64,000 nt of DNA from Dasypus novemcinctus (Eukaryota > Chordata > Mammalia > Cingulata > Dasypodidae), in assembly GCF_030445035.2 (NCBI RefSeq), contig NC_080688.1, forward strand, positions 62,509,949-62,573,948, written 5' to 3'. The stretch's first letter is position 1, and each line of letters starts with the position of its first letter. The notes under the pieces were generated by a model. The model was not told the origin of the DNA. It searched no databases and worked only from the letters and a program-made list of their open reading frames with translations. Below, piece by piece: positions 1 through 11,829 of the stretch. A program made the position numbers and the translations under genes.

Positions 1-2700
1 GTCAGAAATATTGGGGGTTAAACAGAGAGAGGTGGAATGTAAGAAAAACAATAAATGATTGAGGAGAGAATGATGTAAAGGAAAGGGGATAGTGTTGGTA
101 GCCAAAATCAGTACACATAGAAAAGAGAAAACTGAGGATGAGGAAGCACAGCAAATAAGAAATGTTGCTTGCAGCACTAATATAAAAAAAGAAAAAAGGG
201 GAAAAAGGAGAAAGAAAGAGAGAGGGGGAAAAAAAGCAGAGAGAGGGGAGAAAAAAGAAAAAGAAAAAAAGGGGCAGTGGGGGGGATAAAAAGGAAGAAA
301 AAACAAGAAAACAGACCAACAGAAAAGACCAGACAAGTCCCCAGGCAAAGAGTCCTCTTTGCAATTGAATAAACTGCTTAGGAGTCTGACTTTCCCCCTT
401 CTCCCTTCCTCACTTCCTTCTCTCCCAGGACAGCAGGAAGGCTGCATGGGGGCTCCTGTCGGAAATTCAAATGGGACGAACCAACTCACGTGAGAAAATA
501 ATTACTCTTAATTTCTTGAGAGATCACCGACACCTTGCCAGGAACCCTAAATATGCTATTGGAAGCCTGGAAAGCACATCCTACTGTCCCTCTCCCTTAG
601 GTGTGTTACAAGCGGGCTAGTTAATTTTCTGACTCTACCTTCTCCCAGACCAAGTTGCCTATCCCAGGGCATTTAGGTAAATTGGGCTCTCTCACCAGAT
701 TCGCCTCTTCTCTATTTCTAGGCTCTCCCCAGTCAGCTAATATCTCCTCCAAACTCAATAGAAAGGGGGAGTGGTCCAGAAAATTGAACCTGCACTCCTT
801 GGCCCCTCTGCACCTCCCACCTAAACTCTCCCACCTCCAGAGTTAGTCTGCATCAGGAGGGGTAGGGGAATGCTGGATTTCTGGGAGTGCTGGGCTCAGA
901 AAACAGAGGCCCGGGAGAATGTAGACTCGGGGTATTTAGCGTGGGCCACAGGGGTTCAGGGGACACTGGCTTGGGGTTCATGCGTTTGGGGGACACGGGG
1001 CTTGGAAACTCCGCCCCACTACCAGCAGTTCTCAGTGAACGCCATGGCTCTTAGCCCTAGGGGGGGAAGGATTTACCTTCCCACGGCTTCCGCGTTCAGT
1101 GTTAGAAACCCGCAGTTCCACCTTGAGCAAACACCAATTCTGCTGCAGTCTCTCGAGATCCATGTCCAGTCACCTCCCGCCCTGCAGGTTCCTGAAACAG
1201 CCTGCTCGGGTAGGACTCCGTCACCACACAGTAGGTCTTTTGTAAGAGAGATGATGACGGTGTACTTACTCAGACACCATCTTCTTTGCCATCTTTGTTC
1301 TTCTTTAAATGTTCTTTTAAAAATAACATCAAGTTCTTGGTATGCAACATATTCTCTTATTTCTCCAGAGATAGTAACGATCTGTTTGTTTTTTTTAAAG
1401 TTCTCTTCTTCCTGCATAGTTCAGCTGTGTCCAGGTTGCTTGGTCTCCACCTTCCTTAACAGCAGTTTTTCTCAGAAGTCTGGTCATCGCTGGCATCTGT
1501 TCATGAGGAAATGTAGTGGTGGGTGGGGAGGAGCTACAGTTCTCACTGGAACCTCCAATTAGAGGGGGACTGTGGCTTTGAGTGTCCCTGTAGGTTGATC
1601 TTGGGGGGACTCTTTGTCAGGGAACCCCTGAGTCATTGTCTTTAGGTCTTTCCTCAAATGTCCAGAGAGTTGGGGAGAATTGGAGTGGGTGGGGGTCTCA
1701 ATGAATCCCCTGCCTGAAGACTCTCTACTTTATCTTCTGCGGAGAATAAATCTCTAGACTTATTCGTTGAGGAGCAGCTGCTTCTCAAACTGCTTTCACC
1801 CCATTTCCCCCTTCATTCCCAATTCCAAAGGCACCTTGTGGTCAGCTCCTGAGTACTTTGAGAATTCTCCAGTAGAACTGACTTAAAATTTGGCTCCCCT
1901 GGGTCTACCAGTTCCCAGGCACCCTTGTCCATTTGCTTTCCATCTCCCCAGATTTTATTGCTGCAGTCTCCACTCCTGTGTTCCCTGTCCTTGTGGGTTT
2001 ATGTTTTAATTTTTTTTTTTTTTTGAGCTTTGGAAGGGGGCAAACACTAAGGTATGTGTTGAATCTGTCATTTTTGCATCCTTTCTCGTTATACTCTATC
2101 TACCCAAGGAGTTATCAGATCCTTTTAGAGGCCTCAATGCTGTTGACTTTATCACTTCCATGGCCTTGGCAGTTGACCAGACCCCAAAACTGCTGCAGCT
2201 GGGAGGTGGAGATGGGCTCCCTAGGGACAGAGTCCCCACGTCTCCAGGTCTCTCAGAGTCCCAGGGACCTGCAACTCCTTCACCAGGAGCCTAGGGTGAG
2301 GGCAGCGTGGACTGATGGGTGTCACCTTGGTGGGAGGGATGGAGTCCAGCCAGGCACAGCCAAGGATAAACCATCCCAACAACCTGCCTTCTCAGCCCCA
2401 TGGCCAGGTGCCGGGGGTGGCTGAGAGGACAGACCACATGCTAGGAAGACACCGACGTTGTTCTTTCCAGTCTTCATTCAGACATTTGCCCCGAAGCCTG
2501 GTCTCTTCGGGAGCCTGTGGGCTTCTTTCTGGAATTGGGGCTGGCCCTTGTTTGCCTGGCTGACTCTTCCATGGTGACGATGGCCACCCGCGTGTGGGCA
2601 GCTCTTGCTCTGGGGGGCGGTGCCCCATCTCTGCAGAGGAACAGTGTCACTCACAAGACCCTGCGGGTGCCTACCAATGCCATGCCCTCTCCTCTTGGCT
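1..2700. other. Upstream intergenic DNA, no gene recognised
   Basis: No exon, RNA gene or confidently named repeat was recognised here apart from the purine tract at 178-288 and a poly-T run at 2009-2024. A 230-codon open frame at 870-1562 has no recognisable domain and is read as chance. By comparison with the known mammalian gene order this should be the gap between ARK2N (C18orf25) and RNF165; that placement is inference. Confidence 0.5.
178..288. repeat. Purine-rich (A/G) low-complexity tract
   Basis: The plus strand is almost entirely A and G for about 110 bases, in irregular GAAAAA, GGAGAAA and GGGG units. It is a decayed simple repeat. The shadow open frames across it on both strands (Lys/Glu-rich or Phe/Ser-rich) are composition artefacts. 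Confidence 0.8.
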
Positions 2701-2759
2701 AAGAGGATATTGATTTGTGTGGGTGGCATCAGTCCCACCCCAGAGGTGGGTCTTGAGTG

Positions 2760-3240
2760 ATCAAAGCCAGTTACAGCAATCCTATTCTCCTGTACTATGA
2801 CTGGTCAAGGGAAGGGAATGCTACCCAATTTTGCCAATGAGATATATATCTGGGTTGGGAGTAGAGTGGTGCATGGTGCAGTTTCTGGGAAAGTTTCCTT
2901 TATGAGAAAAGAGGGAGAGCCGCATAGAAAAGAACTTTCCCTGTTTCTTTCCTTCCTGTTTTAGATGCTTTCATGTGAGAATATGAGGCCTAAGCTGGGC
3001 AGCTGTTTTGTGACCATGAGGCAATAAACCAGAGGATAAAAGCCCATACTATGAGGTTATTGGAGTCAAAAGATGGAACAAGCATGAGACCTCAATTACA
3101 TTGTTAAGCTTCTGGACTCATCCTTATTCCACACCTACCCCTTCACCGTGGGCCTTGCCAAATCAGCAGTGCATGTGAACTTGGGGTTTAAGCCTCCATT
3201 ACTAAGATTTTCTGTTAATTATAGTTGGAAGCAGCCTGAA
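2760..3240 (+). repeat. Degenerate old interspersed repeat, class not assigned
   Basis: The segment runs through a gaggcaataaa-like stretch to a gtttaagcc...ttctgttaatta ending, an arrangement common at the 3' ends of old mammalian interspersed repeats. Divergence is high and the family cannot be named by eye. It could be old LINE or LTR material. Confidence 0.35.
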
Positions 3241-3336
3241 GAACAACATGCACAGACCACGTTTCTGGTCTCAGACTATTCCAGTATATGGAAAAAAGTG
3301 ATGCCTCACTGGAGTTGAAGATAAACTACCCATTTG

Positions 3337-3400
3337 TTCCTTCAATATTTATCGAGTGTCTAGTATGTGCCAGGTACTGTTGTGGGCACTGGATTTGAAA
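3337..3400 (-). mobile_element. L2 LINE 3'-end fragment
   Basis: The plus strand reads as the complement of the L2 3' end: a ttcaatatttatcgag stretch, then tagtatgtgccaggtactg, then a gggcactgg stretch. Short and diverged, as expected for this ancient family. Confidence 0.7.
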
Positions 3401-3519
3401 TCCAAAACCAGACTAGGAAGGCAGGGGAGGCTTCAGCCAGAAAGAGCAGAGCAGGACTATCCCAGATGCTGCCCTGCTACTTTAAGGTGCTTGGAGCATG
3501 GTCCAGCTGGGCCCCACAC

Positions 3520-3685
3520 TCAGCATTTTACATTTGATCTGCTCACCAGCCACTTGTGGTGAGGAGTCATGTTATCCCCACTAGATGAGTGAAGAAACCA
3601 AGGTTCAGAGAGCTTCAGAAACTTTCCCATGGTAACACAGCTAGTAAGCATCTGATCCTAGAACCCACACTTAATCACTTCACAG
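3520..3685 (-). mobile_element. MIR SINE
   Basis: Reads on the plus strand as the reverse complement of MIR: a tacatttgatctgctcacc stretch, gttatccccactagatgag, an aaccaaggttcagagagctt core and an aacacagctagtaagc motif leading into the tRNA-like head. Confidence 0.75.
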
Positions 3686-4067
3686 ATAGAGAGGTAATGA
3701 ATACCCCTTTGCAGCCAAGAAGCAAAGAATATGAATTTGCAGAGAGAAGAGGGAGAGGTGTTGTGTTTGATCCATTGGCTGGTCAGCCCCACAGGCTAAC
3801 TGGTGAGGGAATGAGCAACTGGTCACCCAGTCGCTTCCTCGTTAGGGAGCCCACCAGGAGCCAAGCACCACCCTTGCCTCCCTGTCCCCAGGGCACTCAC
3901 TGTGTAGGCACCAGTGAACAGGTGACGGGGGCCCTATGTGACAGGCTGCACTTGTCACATGCACAGGGTGCCTTGGAGCACAGAGGATGGCCTGACTTTG
4001 AATTGGAGGCGAGGAGAGAGATGGACCCAGAGACTTCACAGTGGAGGTGGTATTTCACCTGGATTTA

Positions 4068-4509
4068 TTTTATTTTTCTAAAAATTTATTATTTATTTAT
4101 TTCTCTCCCCTTTCCTTCCCCCCTTACCACCCCCCCCCCCCAAGTTGTCTGCTCTCTCTGTCCATTTGCTGTGTTCTTGTGTGTCCACTTGCATTCTTGT
4201 CAGTGGCACCGGGAATCTGTGTCTGTTTTTATTGTGTCATCTTGCTATGTCATCTCTCCATGTGTGCGGTGCCACTCCTGGGCAGGCTGCACTTTTTTTG
4301 CGCAGGGCAGCTCTCCTTACAGGGTGTACTCCTTGCGTGTGGGGGTGTCCCCTACGCGGGGGACACCCCCGCATGGCACAGTACTCCTTGAGTGCATCAG
4401 CACTGCATGTGGACCAGCTCATCACATGCGTCAGAAGGCCCTGGGTTTGAACCCTGGACCTCCCATGTGGGAGGTGGTCGCTCTATCCATTGAGCCAAAT
4501 CCTCTTCCC
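4068..4509 (-). mobile_element. Xenarthran tRNA-derived long SINE with intact TSD
   Basis: A ~440-bp retroposon on the minus strand. The tRNA-like head is at 4440-4509, with an A-box-like TGGCTCAATGG (complement of 4487-4497) and a B-box GGTTCAAACCC (complement of 4443-4453). A GC-rich body follows and then an A-rich tail, seen on the plus strand as T-rich sequence from 4068 with a C tract near 4130-4141. Perfect 13-bp copies of tcacctggattta flank it at 4055-4067 and 4510-4522, the mark of target-primed integration. The body contains a perfect 12-bp inverted repeat at 4341-4352/4359-4370. I recall this body type as abundant in armadillo DNA; the family name is not certain. The intact duplication points to a fairly young insertion. 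Confidence 0.85.
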
Positions 4510-4522
4510 TCACCTGGATTTA

Positions 4523-6290
4523 AAAGCAAGACTCAGATTTTGCCAGGTTGAAGCTATGCTGCACTTTCCATTAAGCATTGCACAGAAACCAAAATACTGC
4601 AGCACCGTCTGGCCAACAGGAAGTGGGCAGATGGGGGCGTTTAATAACACGGGCGAAAGGGCGGCGGGTGACAGGCATGTGCAGCTGGGAGGGCGTCCTG
4701 GCAGAGGGGCCAGCCAGGCTGGGCCAACTGAAGTGCTGCAGGGGCGTATCGCTCCGAGCAAGCCAACCAGGAGTGGGCGACTGGGGTTTGTCTAGAGAGG
4801 AGTCTGTCAAATAAAACAAAATGCAACAAGTGCTCTGCTGGCCAAACGCTTCTGCGGACGAAGGCTCCACCTCCACTGCCCGGTGTGACCTGTGACCCCG
4901 GTGCAATCTGCCAGCAAAATGGCTGCTTGTCCTCCGGGCTCTCACCTCAGGGGTTTCCAGGTGTCTTGTGCCCCCTGGGGCCCTGGCCTGAGCCAGTGGC
5001 TTTGACACTCTTGCAGCCTTGTTTGGAACCACGTGGGATGAAGTTCCCTGCCGGCATTACTGCTGGGACCACAGCTAAAGGCAAGTCCTACAGGTCAGGT
5101 GCCCAAAAGCATTTAAGAATCCGAGGGCCGGAGAATGTGGGCGCAGGTGGGGGCTCGGGAGGATGTCTGGATGAACCCCTGTGTTTACAGATGGGTGGAT
5201 TCATTCAGCAAGACGGCTGTGTGAAGAGGTGAGCCCCTTGTCACTGGAGCGTTCTTGCAGAGGCTGGGTGGCCACTGCGGTGAGGCTGAGCTGGGGGGTG
5301 GGCTGGCCTTTGTAAACAGTCCTTCTGGTCCTGAGAGTCCCTGACCCAAGACTCCGCCTCCGAACCCTGGCAATAACATTCTTTCTGTGGATGGCAGCTC
5401 ATTTCCTTCTTCATCAGATTCATCAAATTCATCAAACTCCCCATCTGGCTTTGCTTTGTTTGTTATTATTGGTAATCAACCATCAATTCATCCCTAATGG
5501 CACAAACTGAACACACTGGGGGGTGAAGCCTGGCCCACCTCTGCCTTGCAGGGGGCCATCCCCGGGTGGTCTGGCCGGCCTCTGACCGCTTCCCACCTCC
5601 CTGCGGCCCCTGATGGAGGCCTCTGCTCTGCGCCTTTCCCATCCCCTTACGCGGTTCCAAGGACTAGCCTTATGCATCGGCAGTGCTCTGCCTGGGGACT
5701 CTGAAGTTCTTGCAGATCCACCCCTTCTGCCTGGCCCAAACCTGACGCATCTTTGGAATCTGATGTGTGTGGACCAAGGTGCTGTGGCCACCAAGAGAAG
5801 CAGCAGCCTGGGGTTTCCCGGGATGGCAGGACACAGTGGACTCAGGAGGAGAGGAGGGAGATAGAGGCTCCGGGGTAAACCCAGCTGACTTGGCTAGCAG
5901 GCTAAGGAGCGCCGAACCTGCGTGTCTGCTTCTAGAAGGCCGGCAAGTCAGAGGTGCCTTATGTGTGTGTTTTATTTTAACACTTACTTTTTCCCATGGC
6001 CACATTTTGAACTGGGAACCATGCCCTAACCCAGTGGAGTGAAGCTGGTGGAATTCGAGGGCACCGGGCCTGGTTTGGGGAGAAAGTTGAGGGATGGGGT
6101 GAGAATCCTGGGCCTGTCAAGTCCCCCTGTAGAGAGGCCACCACCTCCAAGGAGGCGTGCGACTCACCCGGCTTCTGGAGTTGGGACAGAGCGAGACAGC
6201 CGCAAACCTGCGCAGGTGTCCCGCGGCGGAACCCCAGGGGCTCGGGAGGCACGCTGGCTGGGTCCCGGGGGTGCATCTTGCTTCCTTGGC
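4523..6290. other. Intergenic unique DNA
   Basis: No gene or named repeat recognised. There is a short TCA-rich stretch at 5405-5440. The many 60-150-codon frames on both strands overlap each other and show no domain. Confidence 0.5.
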
Positions 6291-6294
6291 TTGG

Positions 6295-6400
6295 CTCCAG
6301 TGACCCAACTCTCGGAGTCCCCGTTTCCTCACCTGTGAAATGAGGACAGGCAGAGCCACCCTGCCAAGTTCACCAGGGGCGGGAAGAGGCACACGGATGT
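6295..6400 (+). mobile_element. MIR fragment
   Basis: Carries the MIR core pattern of ccgtttcctcacctgtgaaatgagg followed by a degenerate downstream body. Only the central part is recognisable. Confidence 0.55.
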
Positions 6401-6889
6401 GAGGCCTGCTGGGCAGGGGTCTCAACTCCCGCTCTCAGGCCCCAAGCCTTGTGTCGCCTCCCCACCCTGTCCCTTCGCCAACATCTTCTCAGGACCCCTC
6501 TCTGAAAGGATGAGTCGCCTAACATGAATACATAGTTCCTTTCAGGCTAGACACCAGCTGCAAAGTCCAAAAGTAAATTGAGGCACAACAGGATCAATAA
6601 GCGGGCCTGAGAATCTGATTTAGAAAAACAACCCTCAGTCCCTTTGGACAAGGACTTTCTTTTGCTCTCCCTCTGCAGGCTGCAGAGCAGCAGGCCCCTG
6701 AGAAGCGGAAGCAGTCTGTTAGGCATCTTCTTGCTCAAGCATGCACAGTGGCTCCTCGTTGCACACAGGCTTTGAGCAGCCACCGTGGGAGCAGCGTGCT
6801 GGGTGCTGGGCAGACAGGGAGAGCGAAGCAGACACAGGCCCGGGCCTGCCCGGGGGGCCTGGCAGTTGAGCTCCCACAGCTGTGTTTTT

Positions 6890-7030
6890 TGGGAGTGGCC
6901 CCTCACCACCTGCACGAGCTTCACATGGGAGGAGGTGGTGCTTGCTAAAATGCAGATTCCTGGGGCCTGCCCTGAGACTCCCTGAGTCAGAGAGGGGATC
7001 CGCCTTTTAAACAAGTTCTCCATGTGCTGC
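6890..7030. mobile_element. hAT-type MER fragment (probable)
   Basis: Contains the pattern cttgctaaaatgcagattcc, then ggggcctgccctgagactcc, then ctgagtcagag, typical of old non-autonomous hAT elements of mammals. Family not assigned; similar fragments occur near 28680 and 32895. Confidence 0.4.
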
Positions 7031-7464
7031 TTCTGCACATGAAGTGTAAGGCCAGCTCCCCGAGGGATCGCCCAGGGCCCCCTGCATGGTTTCCACCCTC
7101 ACCTACTCCCACTACCAAGGAAGAAGCCATTGACGGAGAACGAGGGAACTGACGAACTAAGATAAGGTCTCAGTGGCCCCAGTAATTGCAAGGTAAGGCT
7201 AAATCGTTGCAACCTGTCGCACCACATTTGTTCAATCTGCCCTTAACATTTGTCAAATACATTTGGACCTGCTTTTCCCTTCGGGGTCGCCACTGGACGT
7301 GCATTACAGAAAGATCTCTACTTACGAGTTTACAGCTTACAATTTTCCATAGACCTGAACAGAGCCTTGCATCAGAGCCAAAGCATGCCAGCCTTATCTA
7401 GTAGCCCCATAACAGGGGGATTGGTGGCCCTGTGGTGATTTTTATTCCTGGCTGTAAGGATGAT

Positions 7465-7960
7465 AAAGTGAAAGGAAGTTACAAAATAACAATGGCTTAA
7501 ATGAGAGAGAAATTTAATTCTTTTCTAGGTTAAAGAAGTCACAGGGAAGCTGTCCAGGGTTGGTAGAGTGCATTCCAATCTTTAAATTTTGGGGCCCAAA
7601 TAAAGTAATTGTAACTTAAAAAAAAAACCCAGGTAGTTCCCAGGTTCCTTCAAACTTGCTTCTCCATCTTCAGTGTGTGCTTTCCACCTCATGTCCTATA
7701 GAGCTGCTCCAGCTCCAGTCCTTACATCCATCTTCCAGTTAGCAGAAATGATAAAGAGGAGAAAAAAGGCACATCTCCTTAAATGAAAGACTGCTTGGTG
7801 CTTACATCTCATTGGTTGGAACTTAGTCACTCAGCCATACCTGTCTGCAAGGGAATCTGGGAAATGTAGGCTTTGTTCCAGGTAGCCACATATTCAGTTA
7901 AAACTCATAGGACTATTATCAAGGAAGAAGGGGAGAAGAGGTGATGGGGCTGCTAGCACT
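7465..7960 (+). repeat. Old interspersed repeat, copy 1 of a family also at 35080
   Basis: Starts with an aacaatggcttaaa stretch and ends with ctgcaagggaatctgggaaa, a ggtagccacat motif and a ctattatcaaggaagaagg stretch. The same ordered motifs recur at about 35080-35560, and the beginning alone recurs at 8965-9110. This is a mammalian interspersed family of roughly 450-500 bp that I cannot name with confidence. The insertion is old: copies differ at many positions. Confidence 0.6.
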
Positions 7961-10030
7961 CTCTGCAGCATCACTGCCGTCTTCCCTACTCATGGTGAAC
8001 CTTATGTGTGAGACAATGGATGACAATATTTAACAGGCACATGACCAATAAGAGCAAAATCAGAAAAAATGTGGAAAAGTTAATAAGGAATGAGAATAAA
8101 GCTTAAATATGCAGAGTTGAGTATATGGTTTCCTTTGAATAGCATTACCTTGGAATTTGGGAGCCGCCTTTGGAATTACACATCTTCCTAAGAATTCAGA
8201 GCTCCTTTACAACCTTCTTTTGCCTGGTACGTCCTCTGTTTCTACACCCTCGCACTTTGGGTCAATGTGCCATTCCTAAGCCTGACTTTCAACCTCACTT
8301 GGTATTCATCCCCCAATTGATTTACTATCTCCTGTAATCTACTCTCCCCTCCACCCCTTTGATTTTGTGCATGGGGAGTAGATTAATTCCTGATCAGCTC
8401 ACTTCTTTGCTCAGAAACCACCAATGCTCCCCACTGCCTATCAAATAATTCCCAACTTCCAATTTCTTAACCAGACACGTGTGCACACACATACACATAC
8501 ACAATTCCCACCGAACAGAACCACTCACTGTTTCCTTCACTCACCCTGTACCTTGACTTCTCTGGGCCTCTCTGTAAGCTGTTATCACTAGTGGCATGAC
8601 TTAAGAGGCTTTGCATTTTCCCACTTGCCGCAGCCGAGAAGAACATGCCCTGGCCAGCTGGTCCAAGGAGGCTGTGAGACATGTGGAGCAGGGCCATCTA
8701 GCAACCCACAGACTTGCCGTGTGAAACAGAACGGCCACAGCTGTCTGGAGAGCACAGGCGGAGCTGCCTGAAGGAGCTGATCCCCAGCCAACCCACAGAT
8801 CCGTGAGAATGAATACTTATTGTGTACAACTGAGATTTTTAAATGATTTATTATGTAATATTTATGTAGCAAGAGTTAACCAATCCACTTGACTAGACAT
8901 GCTGTTTCCTGATGTGAACCCCCTCAGCATTTTCAGTGCCTCTTTGATGGTACGAATCACTGTCTACCTTCAGCTAGGATTAACTTTGCCTGTGAACACA
9001 CAGACTCAAAGTCATAGTGGTTTAAACAAGACAGAAGCGTATTTCGCTCTCCCGTGAAGGTCATGAGGTAGCAGCTTGCCCATGGCAGCCATGGACGGTG
9101 GACTGGAGGAGCGTGTGTTCCTTAGAACTTCATGGGGACAGAGTGGAGACACGGAGGGGCAGGAAGTTTCCGCTCGAGCTCCTGGCAGAGGGCTATGGAG
9201 AGGAGGAGGAGGAGCCGTGCTTTCTAACTTGTCTCACAGAGGAAATCCTCTCTGTGTTGCCGAGCACAAGGGTGTGTGCCAGCCGTCTTGCTTGTTCTCT
9301 ACTTGCATTTTTGAAAATTTTCAAGTTATCCCAAACAGGGCTGTTGTGGCACCAGTCATAGTGAGTTGACTGAAGCACAGCTGTTTTGCATGGATTTTGA
9401 AAGCTGAGTCTACCTGATGTCCGCACAACCTGGAGAAGAGTGGGAATTCTGTCACCTGTCTTGTGAAATTTTTGCATCTACGTGAGCCATGTGGTGGGTT
9501 GGTTTTCATTTGTGGACTGAAAGGCAGGGGTGATCATGACCTAGATCTGGGTTGGGCTCCAATGGAGGTGCCCCCAAACAGGTGGCTCCAGACTCCAGGA
9601 ACATTTTTTATGTTTCTTCTTGAGTCTTACATACAAAGCCTGGAGACATGCACCAGACATTGGTTTTTGGTGTGTGTGGAACGCAAAGAAAAAAAACCCA
9701 CAACAAATGGAATATTTCTAAAAGTATTTCTATTCTTGGGAATTTGCTTCATTGTATGTCTTTGGACTTTAACTAATGGGAATGCAAGTGGAAAACAGGC
9801 TTCCCAGTCTGATTTTTTTTTTTTAAGGGAAAGTAGGAGAAACACCAAGCCATGTGCAAAGATTTATGGATTCTAGTTAAAACTCAGCCATGAATGGCTT
9901 TGACCTTGTTCACAACGCTGTTTTGAGTCTCTGTAAAACAAGGAGACATGCAAGAAGGATAAGCTAGTTTCATTCCAGAGAGCCTCCCCCATATTATGCT
10001 TCTATAATTTATTACTTACAGGTTCCACAG
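7960..10030. other. Intergenic DNA, mostly unique
   Basis: AT-rich in its first half. Apart from the repeat fragment at 8965-9110, a short (CA)-rich run near 8478-8502 and a poly-T at 9811-9824, nothing was recognised. Confidence 0.45.
8965..9110 (+). repeat. Fragment of the 7465/35080 repeat family
   Basis: Carries only the start of the family: agtggtttaaacaag, agaagcgtatttc and ctctcccgtgaag in the expected order. Confidence 0.45.
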
Positions 10031-10165
10031 CTAGGAATATCTTCTCATTTGACCTCACAATAAACCTAGAAGGAAGGTCTGGCAGGGATTATTAGCATTC
10101 CCATTTTACAGATGGTTGCCCTTTGTCTGAGGACTGTTCCATGACTTGCCCAAGTTTTCATTAAA
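10030..10165 (-). mobile_element. MIR SINE fragment
   Basis: Plus strand reads cctcacaataaacctagaagg, then ttagcattcccattttacagatgg, then catgacttgccc. This is the complement of the MIR core. Confidence 0.65.
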
Positions 10166-10450
10166 AGTGAAGATCCGCCTTCTAGTCAACAAGAATCCTG
10201 GGCAAGAGGCTAGAGTCTGCATGACAGTCGGTGGGCGTCTGTCTTGCGGTTCTCTGATGCGTGAATCTGAAGGCTATATTCATGTTTTCCCTCGGTTTAC
10301 CATTTTGATCTTTTTTTTTTTATGGTTGCTTTTATGGGTTGGATGCTCCATGCTATGGTGTGTTGTACACTGAATTCATTAACCAGGCAGTCATGACTCA
10401 TAACAGGTGGGCAGGGGGAGATGGACAAGTAAAGGAGAAAGAACTAAACA

Positions 10451-10660
10451 GCCAGGCACTCTATGTACTTTACAAGTATTACCTCATGGTCCTCACTTTA
10501 ATCCTATGAGGAAGGTTGCTACAATGATTCCCATTATACAGACGTTGATGAAACCTAGGCCAGGAGAAGTTGAACAACTCGCAGGAGTCAGTAAGTGGTA
10601 GAGCTAGAACATGAAGCCAGGCAATCCTATTTCAGACTTTGTATCCAAACCACTCTGTTG
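10451..10660 (-). mobile_element. MIR SINE
   Basis: Near full length in reverse orientation: ccaggcactctatgtacttt, the pattern attcccattatacagacg, cagtaagtggtagagct and a tail at ttgtatccaaacc. Confidence 0.8.
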
Positions 10661-10714
10661 TGAAGGTTGGACTGGGTGTCATGAGCCTTTGTGAGCTGGC
10701 TCTGGTATAAAATA

Positions 10715-11290
10715 GAATAATAAAAGAGTGCCCAGCCAAAGCTAGCCAGGTTGCAGAGGAACAGGCACACAATATACTGCTGGTAGCATTGGCAACACAT
10801 TTCATCTTTTTACACAGCGATCTGTGTCAAGGGCCATAAAGTTTTCTATACTTATCAGTTTAGGAGTGCCAATCCCAGAAGTTTATTCTAAGCCAATAAT
10901 TCAACAAAAGAGAGATGCTATATGCATGAAGAAGTTTATTGTATGATCTGCCATAGTGGAAAACTGGGAGCAAATTAAGTGTCCCAGAATAAGGGCATGA
11001 CAAAGTAATTTCATAGTACATTCACTTATTGGAATACTATGAAAACATTTTAAATTACAATTATGAAGCCTATGTAGAAGGATGGGAAAACATTTCAGCT
11101 AGATCATTAAGTTTAAAAAGCAGAATAAAAAATACGTAGATTGTGACAAGTCCTAAATATATATGCATATGGGCAAAGCCTGAAATAGAACAGGAAAAAT
11201 CCCTAGTAGTTAGGAGTTTGTTAATATCTTTTCATTTTTTCCGATTTTTATCAGTGGTAGTATTATGTCTGTTTGACAGATAATTAAAAA
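10715..11290 (+). mobile_element. Old LINE-1 (L1M-type) 3' fragment
   Basis: Follows the order of an old L1 3' UTR: gtgccaatcccagaagttta, aattcaacaaaagagag, atgcatgaagaagtttattg, agtggaaaactgggag, then ttggaatactatgaaaac, and an A-rich region with tatatatgcatat. No open coding remains. It lies in sense relative to RNF165. Confidence 0.75.
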
Positions 11291-11443
11291 AGCAAAGAAC
11301 TGGGGGTAGAAGTGGGTTGAAAGGATGGTCTAGAGCGAGATTTGAACAGCGGATAGCTTTCCCTCAGGCTGTCTCTGACTTCATCCTCAGCACTCTGGGG
11401 GTGGCTAGAGGTATTTAAGGTGGGGAGGAGAACTTGGATCTGA

Positions 11444-11491
11444 GGTGTGTGTGTGAGAAAGAGAAAGAGAGAGAGGAGAGGAGAGAGAGAA
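11444..11491. repeat. (GT)n then (GA)n simple repeat
   Basis: A short GT run passes directly into GA-rich units (gagaaagagaaagagagaga). A standard decayed microsatellite. Confidence 0.85.
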
Positions 11492-11765
11492 GGACATGCA
11501 CTGCCATCTGTCCTGTCTGTTGTCACTGCGAATGTGGTAGCTGTCTCTGCAAAGCCAGCAGAAGTTTTCCCCTCTGATGACAAAACCATCAGTCTGTCCT
11601 CACCTTGGCCTCACTCCCCTCATCCACCATTCTTAAAGTCTTGACTTGGAAGTCACTTTTTCGGGAAGCTAGCCCACCTGGGCCCTCCCCAGTGGGCTAG
11701 GTGCCCCTCCCGCCAGCACTCTATGCTGATGCCCGTCGTTGCACCTAGCAGGCTCAATGGTGATT

Positions 11766-11810
11766 GTCCCTTTACATCTCTGCTGTCCCTTTACATCTCT
11801 GCGGTCCCTT
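11766..11810. repeat. 19-bp tandem duplication, about 2.4 copies
   Basis: The unit gtccctttacatctctgc plus one variable base is present at 11766 and 11785, with a partial third copy (gtccctt) at 11804. Confidence 0.8.
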
Positions 11811-11829
11811 GGGCTACGAGGGGTCAGGG

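Noticed and set aside
870-1562. 230-codon open frame, and a suspicion of an LTR at 650-1760
   Set aside because: No domain in the frame. No clear TG...CA ends, primer-binding site or second LTR could be found, so no retroviral element is called.
3589-4551. 320-codon open frame on the plus strand
   Set aside because: Most of its length lies inside the reverse-oriented SINE and a MIR; no domain or codon pattern of a protein.
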